This document shows positions 21,427 through 30,533 of a DNA stretch of 64,000 bases, piece by piece. The position numbers and the translations under genes were made by a program. The notes below the pieces were generated by a model. The model searched no databases. It saw only the letters and a program-made list of their open reading frames with translations, and was not told the DNA's origin. The DNA comes from Actinoplanes sp. TBRC 11911. Lineage in GTDB: Bacteria > Actinomycetota > Actinomycetes > Mycobacteriales > Micromonosporaceae. Where the stretch lies: assembly GCF_012933445.1 (NCBI RefSeq), contig NZ_JABBNC010000019.1, positions 62,001-126,000 on the forward strand, given 5' to 3'. The stretch's first letter is position 1, and each line of letters begins with the position of its first letter.

Positions 21427-22569
21427 CTAGAACAGGTCTCGATAGGCCGCCATCTCGATGCGTCGGGCCGTCTCGGCCGGCGCCGACACCACCACGACCC
21501 GCCCGTTGCGGGCCATCAAGACATGCCGGACGCTCTCCACGATCCGCGCCGCCCGCTCCGGGCCGAGTGAGCCCGGCAGCACCGCGAACACGCTGGCCAC
21601 CCCGGCGGAGCCGCGCGCGGGCACGGCGCCGCCGGTCGCGTCGCCTAACGCGTACAGCGCCGCCGGCAGGTCGCTTGCTGACACCGCGAGGCGCAGCGCC
21701 ACCTCGGTGCGGTCGAACGGGTAGCGGCCCCACCACGGCGGGGCGATCGGCGCGACCCCCGCGCTCGCGCCCCACGCCTCGGCCAGCCGGTCGGAGCGCT
21801 CCACCACGTCGGTCTCGTTCGGCCCCTCGAGCAGCGCGACCAGCGTGCCGGACAAGCCGTCGGCCGGGAGGTCGATCTCGAGGGCGCTCGGCTCGACCTC
21901 GCGCGCGGTCTCGCTCAGCTTGATGATCTGCAGCGGCGTGGGAACCGCCACGGTGACCCAGCGGCGTGCCCCGGGCAGCGGCTCCAGTCGCACGACGGCG
22001 GAGGTGATCACGCCGTCGATCTCGGCGAGACCGGGGCGGCCGTCCTCGCCGTCGGACTCGGACACGACGCCGGCGCGATCGACGTAGGTCACCTTGAGCA
22101 CGTGCTCGGCGGGGGTGCCGAAGCGGTGGCGCAGCGGACCGGCCTCGTTGACCGCCAGCATGCCGCCGACCGTGGCGGTGCGTGACGGCGGGTCGGCCGC
22201 GAGCCGCTGACCGTGCAGGGCCAGCGCGGACTGGAGCGCCCGCACGGGCGTACCGGTGCCGATCTCGGCCGTGGCCGCCTCGATCTGGTGATTCCACAGG
22301 CCGGACAGGCGGCCCGTGTCGATCAGCAGGTCGATCCCGTTGCGCGGCGCGCCCCAGTCGATCTTGCTGCCGGAGCCGCGGGTGAGCGTCATGAGGCCGT
22401 GCTCCCGGGCGAGGCGCAGCACCTCGGCGGCCATCGTGGTGGTGGCCGGCACCGCGACGAACGGGACCCGGTGACCGGCGACCGTGTCGACCGATCGGCC
22501 GAGACGTGCGTAGTCGGGCCCGCAGATGTCCACAAGAGCGTTCAGCACGTGGTCACTCGGCGCACTCAA
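21427..22569 (-). CDS. FAD-binding oxidoreductase (glycolate oxidase GlcE-like, PCMH fold)
   Basis: The protein has 380 residues from TTG 22569, chosen because GGAG lies 7 bases upstream. The frame is open further 5' but the extension is Arg/Cys-rich and unlikely. FAD_binding_4 motifs are present: TRGSGSKIDWG, EIGTGTPV, GGMLAVNEAGPLRHRFGTPAEHVL. A GlcE-type C-terminal half follows. No cysteine-rich partner (GlcF) or GlcD gene is nearby, so substrate and electron acceptor are unknown. It is divergent from the peptidase gene. Confidence 0.72.
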   Translation of the reverse strand: MSAPSDHVLNALVDICGPDYARLGRSVDTVAGHRVPFVAVPATTTMAAEVLRLAREHGLMTLTRGSGSKIDWGAPRNGIDLLIDTGRLSGLWNHQIEAATAEIGTGTPVRALQSALALHGQRLAADPPSRTATVGGMLAVNEAGPLRHRFGTPAEHVLKVTYVDRAGVVSESDGEDGRPGLAEIDGVITSAVVRLEPLPGARRWVTVAVPTPLQIIKLSETAREVEPSALEIDLPADGLSGTLVALLEGPNETDVVERSDRLAEAWGASAGVAPIAPPWWGRYPFDRTEVALRLAVSASDLPAALYALGDATGGAVPARGSAGVASVFAVLPGSLGPERAARIVESVRHVLMARNGRVVVVSAPAETARRIEMAAYRDLF

Positions 22570-22718
22570 AGTTCCGCTCCTTGTTACCGCCGTTGATAAA
22601 GCTGTTGCCCCCAACGAAGATCGTCCACTCTGGCATATCGTACACCTGTTCGAATGAGACGGGTCCAACGTGGGGCAAAGAAGTCGACGAGCAGGGACCG
22701 ACCGGTAACGTATTGCTG

Positions 22719-24806
22719 GTGACGACCGACAAGCCCGACAGCCCCCCGTCCGTGCGGCGGGTCCCACACGAGCGCTCTTTCCACGGCGACACCGTCACCG
22801 ACGAATACTTCTGGCTCGCCGATCGTGCGGACGAGCAGACGGTCGCCTACCTGGAAGCCGAGAACTCCTGGACGGACCGCGCGACCGAGCATCTGGCCGG
22901 GCTCCGCGAGACACTCTTCCAGGAGATCAAGAGCCGCACCCAGGAAACCGACCTGACCGTGCCCAGCCGCAAGGGCGGGTTCTGGTATTACACGCGGACG
23001 GTCGAGGGCAAGCAGTACGGTATCTCCTGCCGCCTGCCGGTCCGGGCGGGCGAGACCGACCCGCCCAAGCCCGAGGAGCAGCCGCAGGCCGGCGAGGAGG
23101 TGCTGCTCGACGGCAACGTGCTGGCCGAGGGCAAGGAGTTCTTCCAGCTCGGCACGTTCGACGTCAGCCCGGGCGGAAACCTGCTGGCCTACTCGACGGA
23201 TTTCTCCGGCGACGAGCGCTTCACGCTGCGGGTCAAGGATCTGCGCACCGGCGAGACGCTGGCCGACGAGATCCCCGACGTCTTCTACGGCAGCGCCTGG
23301 TCGGCGGACGGCAGCGTGCTGTTCTATCTGAAGGTCGACGAGGCCTGGCGGCCGTACCAGGTGTGGCGGCACGAGGTCGGCAAGCCGGATGCCGACGTGC
23401 TGATCTTCGAGGAGCCCGACGAGCGCTTCTGGGTGGGCGTCGACCTGACCCGCAGCGAGAAGTTCGTGGTCATCGACGCCCAGAGCAAGATCACTTCCGA
23501 GGTACGCGTCATCGCCTCCGACGACCCGCTGGCCGAGCCGATGCTCATCGCCGCCCGCGTCCCCGGCGTGGAGTATTCGATCGAGCACCACGGCCACCGG
23601 TTCCTGATCCTGCACAACCGCGACGCCGAGGACTTCGCCCTGGCGTACACGTCGGTGGACAGTCCGGGCGACTGGGTCGAGCTCATCGCGCACGAGCCGG
23701 GCACCCGGCTGGAGTCGGTCGACGCGTTCACCCGGCACCTGGTCATCTCGCAGCGGCGCAACGGGCTCACCGGGCTGCGCGTGATGGGCGACGGCAGCAC
23801 CGTGTCGTACGAGATGGAGTTCCCCGAGCCGCTCTACAGCGTCGGCCTGGCCGGCAACCCGGAGTACGACACGTCGACGGTCCGGATCGCGTACACGTCG
23901 ATGGTCACGCCGGATTCGATCTACGACGTCGATCTGGTCACCCGGGCCATGACGCTGCGCAAACAACGCCCGGTGCTGGGCGGCTACCACCCGGACGACT
24001 ACGACCAGTTCCGCGAGTGGGCGCTCGCGCCGGACGGCACCGAGGTGCCGGTCTCGATCGTGGTGCGCAAGGGCGTCCAGCGCGACGGCACCGCTCCCGC
24101 CCTGCTGTACGGCTACGGGTCGTACGAGAGCAGCATCGACCCGTACTTCTCGATCCCGCGGCTGTCGCTGCTCGACCGCGGCGTCGTGTACGCCATCGCG
24201 CACGTGCGTGGCGGCGGCGAGATGGGCCGGCGGTGGTATGAGAACGGCAAGATCCTGGCCAAGAAAAACACGTTCACCGACTTCGTGGCGGCCGCCGAGA
24301 CCCTGGTCAAGCACGGCTGGACCACGCCCGGCCGGCTGGTCGCCCGCGGCGGGTCGGCCGGTGGCCTGCTGATGGGCGCGATCGCCAACCTCGCGCCGGA
24401 GCAGTTCGCGGGGATCGTGGCCGAGGTGCCGTTCGTCGATCCGCTGAACTCCATGCTGGACCCGACGCTCCCGCTGACCGTCACGGAGTGGGAGGAGTGG
24501 GGCAACCCGATCGAGTCGCCCGACGTGTACGCGTACATGAAGTCGTACAGCCCGTACGAGAACGTCGCGGCGGTGGCGTACCCGAAGATCCTGGCGATGG
24601 CCGGCCTGAACGACACGAGGGTGCTCTACCACGAGCCGGCCAAGTGGATCGCCCGGCTGCGGGCCGTCGCCCCGGCGGGCGAGTACCTGCTCAAGACCGA
24701 GATGGGCGCGGGTCACGGCGGCCCGAGCGGCCGCTATGACGCGTGGCGCGAGGAGGCCTTCGTGCTGGCCTGGATCCTGGACGTGCTGGGTATCGCCAAG
24801 GGCTAG
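22719..24806 (+). CDS. Prolyl oligopeptidase family serine peptidase (S9A)
   Basis: The protein has 695 residues, normal for the family. An N-terminal beta-propeller domain (starting RRVPHERSFHGDTVTDEYFWLAD) is followed by the alpha/beta hydrolase. S546 lies in GGSAGG, D632 in LNDTRV and H666 in GAGHGG, the complete triad in the right order. There is no signal peptide, so it is probably cytosolic and cleaves short proline-containing peptides. The start is GTG 22719; TTG 22713 is an in-frame alternative. Its stop lies in a CTAG shared with the convergent permease gene. Confidence 0.9.
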   Translation: MTTDKPDSPPSVRRVPHERSFHGDTVTDEYFWLADRADEQTVAYLEAENSWTDRATEHLAGLRETLFQEIKSRTQETDLTVPSRKGGFWYYTRTVEGKQYGISCRLPVRAGETDPPKPEEQPQAGEEVLLDGNVLAEGKEFFQLGTFDVSPGGNLLAYSTDFSGDERFTLRVKDLRTGETLADEIPDVFYGSAWSADGSVLFYLKVDEAWRPYQVWRHEVGKPDADVLIFEEPDERFWVGVDLTRSEKFVVIDAQSKITSEVRVIASDDPLAEPMLIAARVPGVEYSIEHHGHRFLILHNRDAEDFALAYTSVDSPGDWVELIAHEPGTRLESVDAFTRHLVISQRRNGLTGLRVMGDGSTVSYEMEFPEPLYSVGLAGNPEYDTSTVRIAYTSMVTPDSIYDVDLVTRAMTLRKQRPVLGGYHPDDYDQFREWALAPDGTEVPVSIVVRKGVQRDGTAPALLYGYGSYESSIDPYFSIPRLSLLDRGVVYAIAHVRGGGEMGRRWYENGKILAKKNTFTDFVAAAETLVKHGWTTPGRLVARGGSAGGLLMGAIANLAPEQFAGIVAEVPFVDPLNSMLDPTLPLTVTEWEEWGNPIESPDVYAYMKSYSPYENVAAVAYPKILAMAGLNDTRVLYHEPAKWIARLRAVAPAGEYLLKTEMGAGHGGPSGRYDAWREEAFVLAWILDVLGIAKG

Positions 24807-26188
24807 ACGCGCAGCTCCTCGAGGTCGGTGCTGGACCGCAGTACGAGCAGTCCGGCGCCGGCCGCGAGGACGACCGCCAGCAGCGCTCCGGCACCCAGCA
24901 GGCCGAGGCTCTGGAACGGGACCGGCACCGGCGCAGGCGGGTGGGTGTCGAAGAGCCGTGCCAGCGCGACGCCCGACCCGACCGCCAGCAGCAGGGCCGG
25001 GACCAGCGGCGTCAGCGTCTGCCAGAGCACCGAGGCGGCGAGCGTCCGGCGCGGCACACCGCTTGCGGTCAGAGCCGCGTACGACCGGCGGCCGGCCACG
25101 ATGCTCTCGGCGAGTGCCACCAGCATCCCGGCCGCCGCGACCACCGCGCTCAGACCCACCACGATCAGGACCAGCCGGTACGCGTTGAAGTAGAACTCCG
25201 GTTCGGCGCCGAGACCGGAGCCGCCGGAGCGCTGGGCGCGGATGTCGGTGGCGAGCGCCTCCCGGAAGCCCAGCGTGGCCCCGCCCGCCACCACCGCGAC
25301 GAGCAGTGCGGCGAGTGTCCGGCTGCCGTGCCACGGGTCGGTGATCAGTCGCTGCCCGGCGAGCAGTGTCGACGGCATCCGCCCGTATCGCCGCAACAGC
25401 CGCCCAACGGTGTGTGAGATCCAGCCGGTGCCGAGCACCACGCCGGCCATCACCAGGACCACGCCGAGGCCGAGCACCCCGTAGGACAGCCGAGCCGGCA
25501 GGTGCCAGTCCGGGCGATGCCAGCCGTCCGGCCAGTTCAGCGGCAGCCCGAAGAGCACCAGCCCGACCGCGATCAGCAGCCCCGGCCACGGACGCGGTCC
25601 GCGCGAGCGGGTGCGGCGCACGACGCCGAGCGGTGTCACGATCACCCGCCGCATCAGCACCGCCCCGATCACCGCCGCCAGCAGCGGGATCGCGAGCACC
25701 ACCAGCACGATGACCGGTATCGGCGGCAGGACGTCGGTGGGCAGCCGCAGCCGGCCGAAGTGATCGCGCGCGGCGATCAACTGCCTTCCCAGCGCGTACG
25801 CCACCAGGCCCGTCGACGACCCCACGAAGCCCGCCACCGCGGTCTCCGCGGTCGCGATGAGCACCGACTCGCCGGGTGTCGCGCCGGCGAGCCGCATCGC
25901 GGCCAGCCGGCGGTCGCGGGCCGGAGCGCCGAGCCGGATGCACTGCCCGGCGAGGGCCAGCACCGGCAACGACACGAGGACGAGCGCGATCGACACGCCG
26001 GGCCGGAGCCCGGGCTCGGCCAGCAGCGCGCTCGTGTACCGATCGGCGTACCCCTGGACGGAGATGACCGTCGCCGCCGCGAGCAGGGCCACCGTCGCGA
26101 CCCCGGTGCTGCCCGCGGTGAGCACCAGCCGAAGCACGTCGGTGCGGTTGCCGGCCACCGCGAGCCGGGCCAGCGTGCCGGGGCTCAT
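24803..26188 (-). CDS. FtsX-type ABC transporter permease
   Basis: The protein has 461 residues. About eight hydrophobic segments are arranged as two FtsX-like halves, and it ends in a short charged tail (TDLEELRV). The half ending in VAGRRSYAALTASGVPRRTL carries the coupling-helix motif typical of FtsX/MacB permeases. It overlaps the ATPase gene by 4 bases and is the last gene of a PadR-ATPase-permease operon. Such transporters often export peptides or lipids or give drug resistance. The substrate is unknown. Confidence 0.82.
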   Translation of the reverse strand: MSPGTLARLAVAGNRTDVLRLVLTAGSTGVATVALLAAATVISVQGYADRYTSALLAEPGLRPGVSIALVLVSLPVLALAGQCIRLGAPARDRRLAAMRLAGATPGESVLIATAETAVAGFVGSSTGLVAYALGRQLIAARDHFGRLRLPTDVLPPIPVIVLVVLAIPLLAAVIGAVLMRRVIVTPLGVVRRTRSRGPRPWPGLLIAVGLVLFGLPLNWPDGWHRPDWHLPARLSYGVLGLGVVLVMAGVVLGTGWISHTVGRLLRRYGRMPSTLLAGQRLITDPWHGSRTLAALLVAVVAGGATLGFREALATDIRAQRSGGSGLGAEPEFYFNAYRLVLIVVGLSAVVAAAGMLVALAESIVAGRRSYAALTASGVPRRTLAASVLWQTLTPLVPALLLAVGSGVALARLFDTHPPAPVPVPFQSLGLLGAGALLAVVLAAGAGLLVLRSSTDLEELRV

Positions 26189-26874
26189 GCCCGCATGCCC
26201 AAGCCGAGACCGGTCGCGTCGACGACCCCGTCGCGCAGGGTGACCTCGCGATCGGCATAGGCGGCCACCTTGGCCTCGTGGGTGACCAGGACGACCGCGG
26301 TGTTCTGCGCACGCGCCACCTGGACGATCTCGCCGAGAACCTGTTCTCCGGTGAGCGCGTCGAGCGAGCCGGTGGGCTCGTCGGCGAACAGCACCCGCGG
26401 CCCGGTGACCAGCGCCCGGGCGGTCGCGCAGCGCTGCTGCTGGCCGCCGGACATGGCACCGGGCCGCTGGTCGGCGAGGTCGGCGACGCCGAGCCGGTCG
26501 AGCCAGCCGAGCGCGACCGTCCGTGCTTCTCGCCGCCCCGAACCGGCGAGAAGCAGTGGCAGCGCGGCGTTCTCCACCGCGGTGAGCTCGGGCACCAGCT
26601 GGCCGAACTGGAACAGCACGCCGAACTCGGTGCGGCGCAGGCGCGAGCGGGCGGCCTCGGACAGCAGACCCAGGTTCTGGTCGCGGTACGTCACCGTGCC
26701 GCTGTCGGCGCGCAGAATGCCGGCGAGGCAGTGCAACAGGGTGGACTTGCCGCAGCCGCTCGGGCCGGTGACCGCGACGATCTCGCCTTCGGCCACGTCG
26801 ATGTCGACGCCCCGCAGGGCCGGTGTCGGGCCGAAACTCCGCGTGATTCCGGTGCCGTTGAGTAGGGGTTCCAT
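26185..26874 (-). CDS. ABC transporter ATP-binding protein (LolD/MacB type)
   Basis: The protein has 229 residues. Walker A is GPSGCGKST, the Q-loop region is FGVLFQFGQLVPELT, the signature is MSGGQQQR, Walker B is VLFADEPTG and the switch is VTHEAKV. All catalytic motifs are intact. It energises the FtsX-type permease encoded next, with which it overlaps by 4 bases. It starts 4 bases after the PadR gene, so the three genes are one transcript. Confidence 0.9.
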   Translation of the reverse strand: MEPLLNGTGITRSFGPTPALRGVDIDVAEGEIVAVTGPSGCGKSTLLHCLAGILRADSGTVTYRDQNLGLLSEAARSRLRRTEFGVLFQFGQLVPELTAVENAALPLLLAGSGRREARTVALGWLDRLGVADLADQRPGAMSGGQQQRCATARALVTGPRVLFADEPTGSLDALTGEQVLGEIVQVARAQNTAVVLVTHEAKVAAYADREVTLRDGVVDATGLGLGMRA

Positions 26875-26878
26875 GCCG

Positions 26879-27406
26879 TCACTCCTTGTCCGGCCCGGCC
26901 ACCCGGCGCAGGGTGGTCTGCAGCCATTGCAGGTCGGCGTCGAGGTGCCCGATGGCGTAGTCGACCGCGATCAGCTCGGCGGTGGTGGCGTTCGGGCCGG
27001 TCTTGGCGGCGGTCAGCTCACGCATCCGCCGCATGTGCGCGGCGCGCTGGGCGATCAGGTAGTCGTGCGCGGTCGTGTCGTCGGCGGCGAGAAGCGCCAC
27101 GACGACCTTGCTGAAGATCTCGCCGGTCACATGGGCCGCCGGCGGCTCCACCGAGGACAGCCACGCCGCGAGGTGCGCGCGGCCGGCCTCAGTGATCACA
27201 TACGACGTCCGGTCCGGGCCGCCGTCACGTTCCGGGCTGGACGCGACCACGAAACCGTCGCGCTCCAGCCGGCCGAGCGTCGCGTAGACCTGCCCGAACG
27301 CGAGCGGCTTGGCCCGCGGTAGCTGCTCGTCGTGCGCCCGCTTCAGGTCGTAGCCGTGTCGCGGCCCCGCGGCGAGTAGCCCGAGCAGGACGTGTGCGGT
27401 GGACAT
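26879..27406 (-). CDS. PadR-family transcriptional regulator
   Basis: The protein has 175 residues. An N-terminal winged helix (HVLLGLLAAGPRHGYDLKRAHDEQL, YATLGRLERDGFV, RTSYVITEAGRAHLAAWL) is followed by a helical dimerisation domain. It heads the ABC transporter operon, the classic PadR arrangement, and probably represses it until a ligand binds. The start ATG is 7 bases after a good -10, so the mRNA may be leaderless. Confidence 0.88.
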   Translation of the reverse strand: MSTAHVLLGLLAAGPRHGYDLKRAHDEQLPRAKPLAFGQVYATLGRLERDGFVVASSPERDGGPDRTSYVITEAGRAHLAAWLSSVEPPAAHVTGEIFSKVVVALLAADDTTAHDYLIAQRAAHMRRMRELTAAKTGPNATTAELIAVDYAIGHLDADLQWLQTTLRRVAGPDKE

Positions 27407-27443
27407 GCCGGCAACTATGCATTGAGTGAATAGCTGCCGTCAA
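27407..27443 (-). promoter_or_regulatory. Promoter and probable PadR operator of the padR-ABC operon
   Basis: Read on the minus strand, TTGACG (27443-27438), an 18-base spacer and CATAGT (27419-27414) are followed 7 bases later by the ATG. The imperfect palindrome CTATGCA-ttgag-TGAATAG (27415-27433) covers the spacer and -10. Its place fits autorepression by PadR, though it differs from the textbook ATGT-N8-ACAT site. Confidence 0.6.
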
Positions 27444-27536
27444 CATCGCCACGAATGAAGTTTCTCGATGGGGCGACTCCTGCGCCTCCTCGTCGTGGAC
27501 CGACGCTAGGCCTTGACGCCGACGTCAAGGCAAGTG

Positions 27537-27863
27537 TCAGGAGGCGGTGCTGATCATGAGGGCGCTGCGCAGGCCGGTGATGTCGAGCACCCGCATCAGG
27601 AACTCGCCGACGTTGGTCAGCGCCAGCACCGAGCGTGCGTGCTGCGCCTTGCGGCTGAGCACCACGAGCGTGCCCAGGCCCTGCGAGTCGCAGAAGGTGA
27701 CACCCGCCATGTCCAGCACGATGCGCGGCGGCGGATCCGCCAGGGTGTCGTTGACGATCGATGAAAGCCGGGTCACGGTGAGCACGTCGATCTCGCCGGC
27801 GAGGTGGACGATGACCTCGTCGGGGGCGCGCTGAACCTCGATCGACAGCTCCGGCCTCTCCAC
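27537..27863 (-). CDS. STAS-domain anti-anti-sigma factor
   Basis: The protein has 108 residues from a GTG. A complete STAS fold carries the conserved phosphorylation segment TFCDSQGLGTLV (serine in DSQG). By family it binds an RsbW-type kinase and releases a sigma factor. It is a candidate partner for the SpoIIE/RsbW proteins at 1-3556 or 17526-19565, but this is inference because it stands alone. A TAGGCT at 27870-27875 sits 6 bases before the GTG, which suggests a leaderless mRNA. Confidence 0.88.
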   Translation of the reverse strand: MERPELSIEVQRAPDEVIVHLAGEIDVLTVTRLSSIVNDTLADPPPRIVLDMAGVTFCDSQGLGTLVVLSRKAQHARSVLALTNVGEFLMRVLDITGLRSALMISTAS

Positions 27864-27998
27864 CCGCTCAGCCTATCGCCCGAACACCGGAATGGCCCGT
27901 TGGGCGCGTTCGCGGTGGGTGGTTCCGGACACCGTCCGACGACGTGAACAACCCTCTCGACATTCACGTCCCACCTCGCTGACACAATGGGAGCCGCT

Positions 27999-29327
27999 GT
28001 GACCACCTCATACCGTGCCGAGGGCTTTCCGTACCCGGAGGACGCCCCGGCTTCCCAGGCCCTGTTCGACCGCGCCTCGGCTGTTGTGCCCGGCGGGGTC
28101 AATTCACCCGTGCGTGCGTTCCGAGCGGTCGGTGGCACGCCCCGATTCATGGCGCAGGGCACGGGCGCCTGGCTGACCGACGCGGACGGCCGACGGTATG
28201 TCGACCTCGTCTCGTCGTGGGGTCCGCTGATCCACGGCCACGCCCACCCCGAGATCGTCGCGGCCGTGCAGTCCGCGGCCGCCCGGGGCACCAGCTTCGG
28301 CACGCCGACGGCCGGCGAGGTCGACCTCGCCGAGGAGATCGTGCGCCGTACGCCGGTGGACGAGGTCCGGCTGGTCAACTCCGGCACCGAGGCCACCATG
28401 TCGGCGATCCGGCTGGCCCGCGGGTTCACCGGCCGCGCCAAGATCGTGAAGTTCGCCGGCTGCTATCACGGGCACGTGGACGCGCTGCTGGCCGCGGCCG
28501 GGTCCGGGGTCGCGACGTTCGGCCTGCCCGACTCGCCCGGTGTGACCGGCGCGGCCGCGTCCGAGACCATCGTCCTGCCGTACAACGACGTCGCCGCCCT
28601 CGAGGCGACCTTCGCCGCCGACGGCGCCGAGATCGCCGCGATCATCACCGAGGCCGCCGCCGGGAACATGGGCGTGATCGCCCCGCGCGAGGGCTTCAAC
28701 CAGCGGCTCGCCGAGATCGCGCACGCGAACGGCGCGTTGCTCATCGTGGACGAGGTGATGACCGGCTTCCGGGTGTCCGCGGGCGGCTGGATGGGTCTCG
28801 ACCCGGCCGACGCCGACCTGATCACCTTCGGCAAGGTGATGGGCGGCGGGCTGCCCGCCGCCGCGTTCGGCGGACGCCGCGAGATCATGGCGCGGCTCGC
28901 CCCGGCCGGCCCGGTCTACCAGGCCGGCACGCTCTCCGGTAACCCGCTGGCCACCGCGGCGGGCCTGGCCTCGCTGCGGCTCGCCGACGACGCCGTCTAC
29001 AAGCGGCTCGACGACCTGTCCGCGACCGTCGGCGCGCTCGCCGCTGAGGCGCTGACCGCGGCCGGCGTCCCGCACCGGCTGTCCTATGCGGGCAACATGT
29101 TCTCGATCTTCTTCACCGACGCCGAGGTCGTCGACTACGACTCGGCCCGGACCCAGGACATCGAGGCCTTCCGGGCCTTCTTCCACACCATGCTCGCGCG
29201 CGGCGTCTACCTGCCGCCCAGCGCGTTCGAGTCATGGTTCGTGTCGACCGCGCTGGACGACGCGGCGCTGGAGCAGATCGCCGCGGCCTTGCCGCACGCG
29301 GCACGAGCAGCGGGAGGCTCAGCTTGA
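27999..29327 (+). CDS. hemL: Glutamate-1-semialdehyde 2,1-aminomutase
   Basis: The protein has 442 residues. GTG 27999 is preferred over ATG 27987 because GGGAG lies 5 bases upstream of it. The sequence is typical: FDRASAVVPGGVNSPVRAFRAVGGTPRF, NSGTEATMSAIRLAR, CYHGHVD, VDEVMTGFRV, and the PLP lysine K279 in TFGKVMGGGLP. It makes 5-aminolevulinate in the C5 heme pathway. It opens a run of overlapping genes that ends with cytochrome c assembly, so heme supply and use are co-expressed. Confidence 0.96.
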   Translation: MTTSYRAEGFPYPEDAPASQALFDRASAVVPGGVNSPVRAFRAVGGTPRFMAQGTGAWLTDADGRRYVDLVSSWGPLIHGHAHPEIVAAVQSAAARGTSFGTPTAGEVDLAEEIVRRTPVDEVRLVNSGTEATMSAIRLARGFTGRAKIVKFAGCYHGHVDALLAAAGSGVATFGLPDSPGVTGAAASETIVLPYNDVAALEATFAADGAEIAAIITEAAAGNMGVIAPREGFNQRLAEIAHANGALLIVDEVMTGFRVSAGGWMGLDPADADLITFGKVMGGGLPAAAFGGRREIMARLAPAGPVYQAGTLSGNPLATAAGLASLRLADDAVYKRLDDLSATVGALAAEALTAAGVPHRLSYAGNMFSIFFTDAEVVDYDSARTQDIEAFRAFFHTMLARGVYLPPSAFESWFVSTALDDAALEQIAAALPHAARAAGGSA

Positions 29328-29980
29328 GCGAGCCGGTCAAGACGACGGTGCACGTGTTACGGCACGGCGAGGTCTTCAACCCGAACAAGGTCCTCTATGG
29401 CCGTCTGCCCGACTTCCATCTCTCCGAGCTGGGCAAGCAGATGGCCAAGGCGGCGGCCGAGGCCCTCAAGGACCGCGACGTGACGTACGTGGTGGCCAGC
29501 CCGCTGGAACGCGCGCAGGAGACGGCCGCCCCGATCGCGGCCGAGTTCGACCTCGAGACCGCCACCGACATCCGGCTGATCGAGAGCGCGAACTACTTCG
29601 AGGGCAAGAAGGTCGGGGTCGGCGACGGCGCGCTGACCAACCCCCGGCACTGGTGGGTGCTGCGCGACCCGATCACCCCGTCCTGGGGCGAAGCGTATCT
29701 GGCGATCGCGCAGCGGATGTTCGCCGCGGTCCAGGCCGCCCGGGTCGCCGCCGAGGGACACGAGGCCGTCTGCGTCTCGCATCAGCTGCCGATCTGGACG
29801 CTGCGCCGGTACGTGGAGAAGAAGCGGCTCTGGCACGACCCGCGCCGGCGGCAGTGCGGGCTGGCGAGTCTCACCTCGTTCCGCTTCGAGGATTCGAAGG
29901 TCGTCGGGATCGACTACTCCGAGCCGGCCGCCCACCTGGTGGCCATGTCCGCATCGGCAAAGACCGCCAAGGGAGCCTGA
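29324..29980 (+). CDS. Histidine phosphatase (phosphoglycerate-mutase-like)
   Basis: The protein has 218 residues. The TTG start overlaps the hemL stop (TTGA) and follows GGGAGG. It shows the LRHGEVFNPNKVLYGR catalytic motif (RHG), YVVASPLERAQETA and CVSHQLPIWTLRR (second catalytic His). Family members hydrolyse phosphate esters; the true substrate is unknown. Its fixed place between hemL and resA is, as far as I recall, conserved in actinomycetes. Confidence 0.88.
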   Translation: MSEPVKTTVHVLRHGEVFNPNKVLYGRLPDFHLSELGKQMAKAAAEALKDRDVTYVVASPLERAQETAAPIAAEFDLETATDIRLIESANYFEGKKVGVGDGALTNPRHWWVLRDPITPSWGEAYLAIAQRMFAAVQAARVAAEGHEAVCVSHQLPIWTLRRYVEKKRLWHDPRRRQCGLASLTSFRFEDSKVVGIDYSEPAAHLVAMSASAKTAKGA

Positions 29981-29981
29981 C

Positions 29982-30533
29982 GTGCGCCGACTCGCCGCCC
30001 TGACGGCCGCCGCCGTGGTCATGACCGGCGTGCTGGCCGGGTGCGGCGGGACGAACTGGGCGGACAAATGCACCACGACCGCCGGCGTCGTGGAGTGCTC
30101 GGCGGACCAGCGTACGAAGATCGACGATGTCTCCGGCCAGCTGCTGGACGGCGCCAATTACTCCACCGCGCAGGACCGCGGCAAGGTCCTGGTGGTCAAC
30201 TTCTGGGGCTCGTGGTGCCCGCCGTGCCGGGCCGAGGCGGACGACCTGGAGAAGACCTACCAGGCGACCAAGGCGCAGGGCGTAACGTTCCTCGGAGTCA
30301 ACCTGCGTGACGACCGGGACTCGGCGATCCAGTTCGAGCGCGGCCGTGTGACATATCCGAGCATCTACGACTTCGACGGCAAGGTCTCGCTGCAGTTCGA
30401 CGTGACGCAGACCAGCACGCCGGCCACGTTGATCATCGACCGGGAGGGCCGGATAGCGATGGCGATCCGGCAGGCGACCACCTTCACCCAGCTCGAGCCC
30501 CTGGTGGAGAAGATCGCATCGGAGAAGAACTGA
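29982..30533 (+). CDS. resA: ResA/TlpA-type thiol-disulfide lipoprotein
   Basis: The protein has 183 residues. A lipoprotein signal peptide ends in LAGC (C21). The thioredoxin fold carries the active site C79-P-P-C82 (WGSWCPPCRAE) and the cis-Pro segment TSTPATLIID. Anchored outside the membrane, it reduces apocytochrome c heme-binding cysteines with electrons passed on by CcdA. It starts with GTG directly after the phosphatase gene and overlaps ccdA by one base. Confidence 0.9.
   Translation: MRRLAALTAAAVVMTGVLAGCGGTNWADKCTTTAGVVECSADQRTKIDDVSGQLLDGANYSTAQDRGKVLVVNFWGSWCPPCRAEADDLEKTYQATKAQGVTFLGVNLRDDRDSAIQFERGRVTYPSIYDFDGKVSLQFDVTQTSTPATLIIDREGRIAMAIRQATTFTQLEPLVEKIASEKN

Noticed and set aside
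22584..26459. A 1291-codon open frame on the minus strand across the peptidase and ABC genes
   Set aside because: It crosses several well-supported genes, has Arg/Ala-rich composition and no recognisable domain.
28217..28942. Arg-rich open frame inside hemL
   Set aside because: It lies in another frame of a clearly conserved enzyme and has no start signal or domain.
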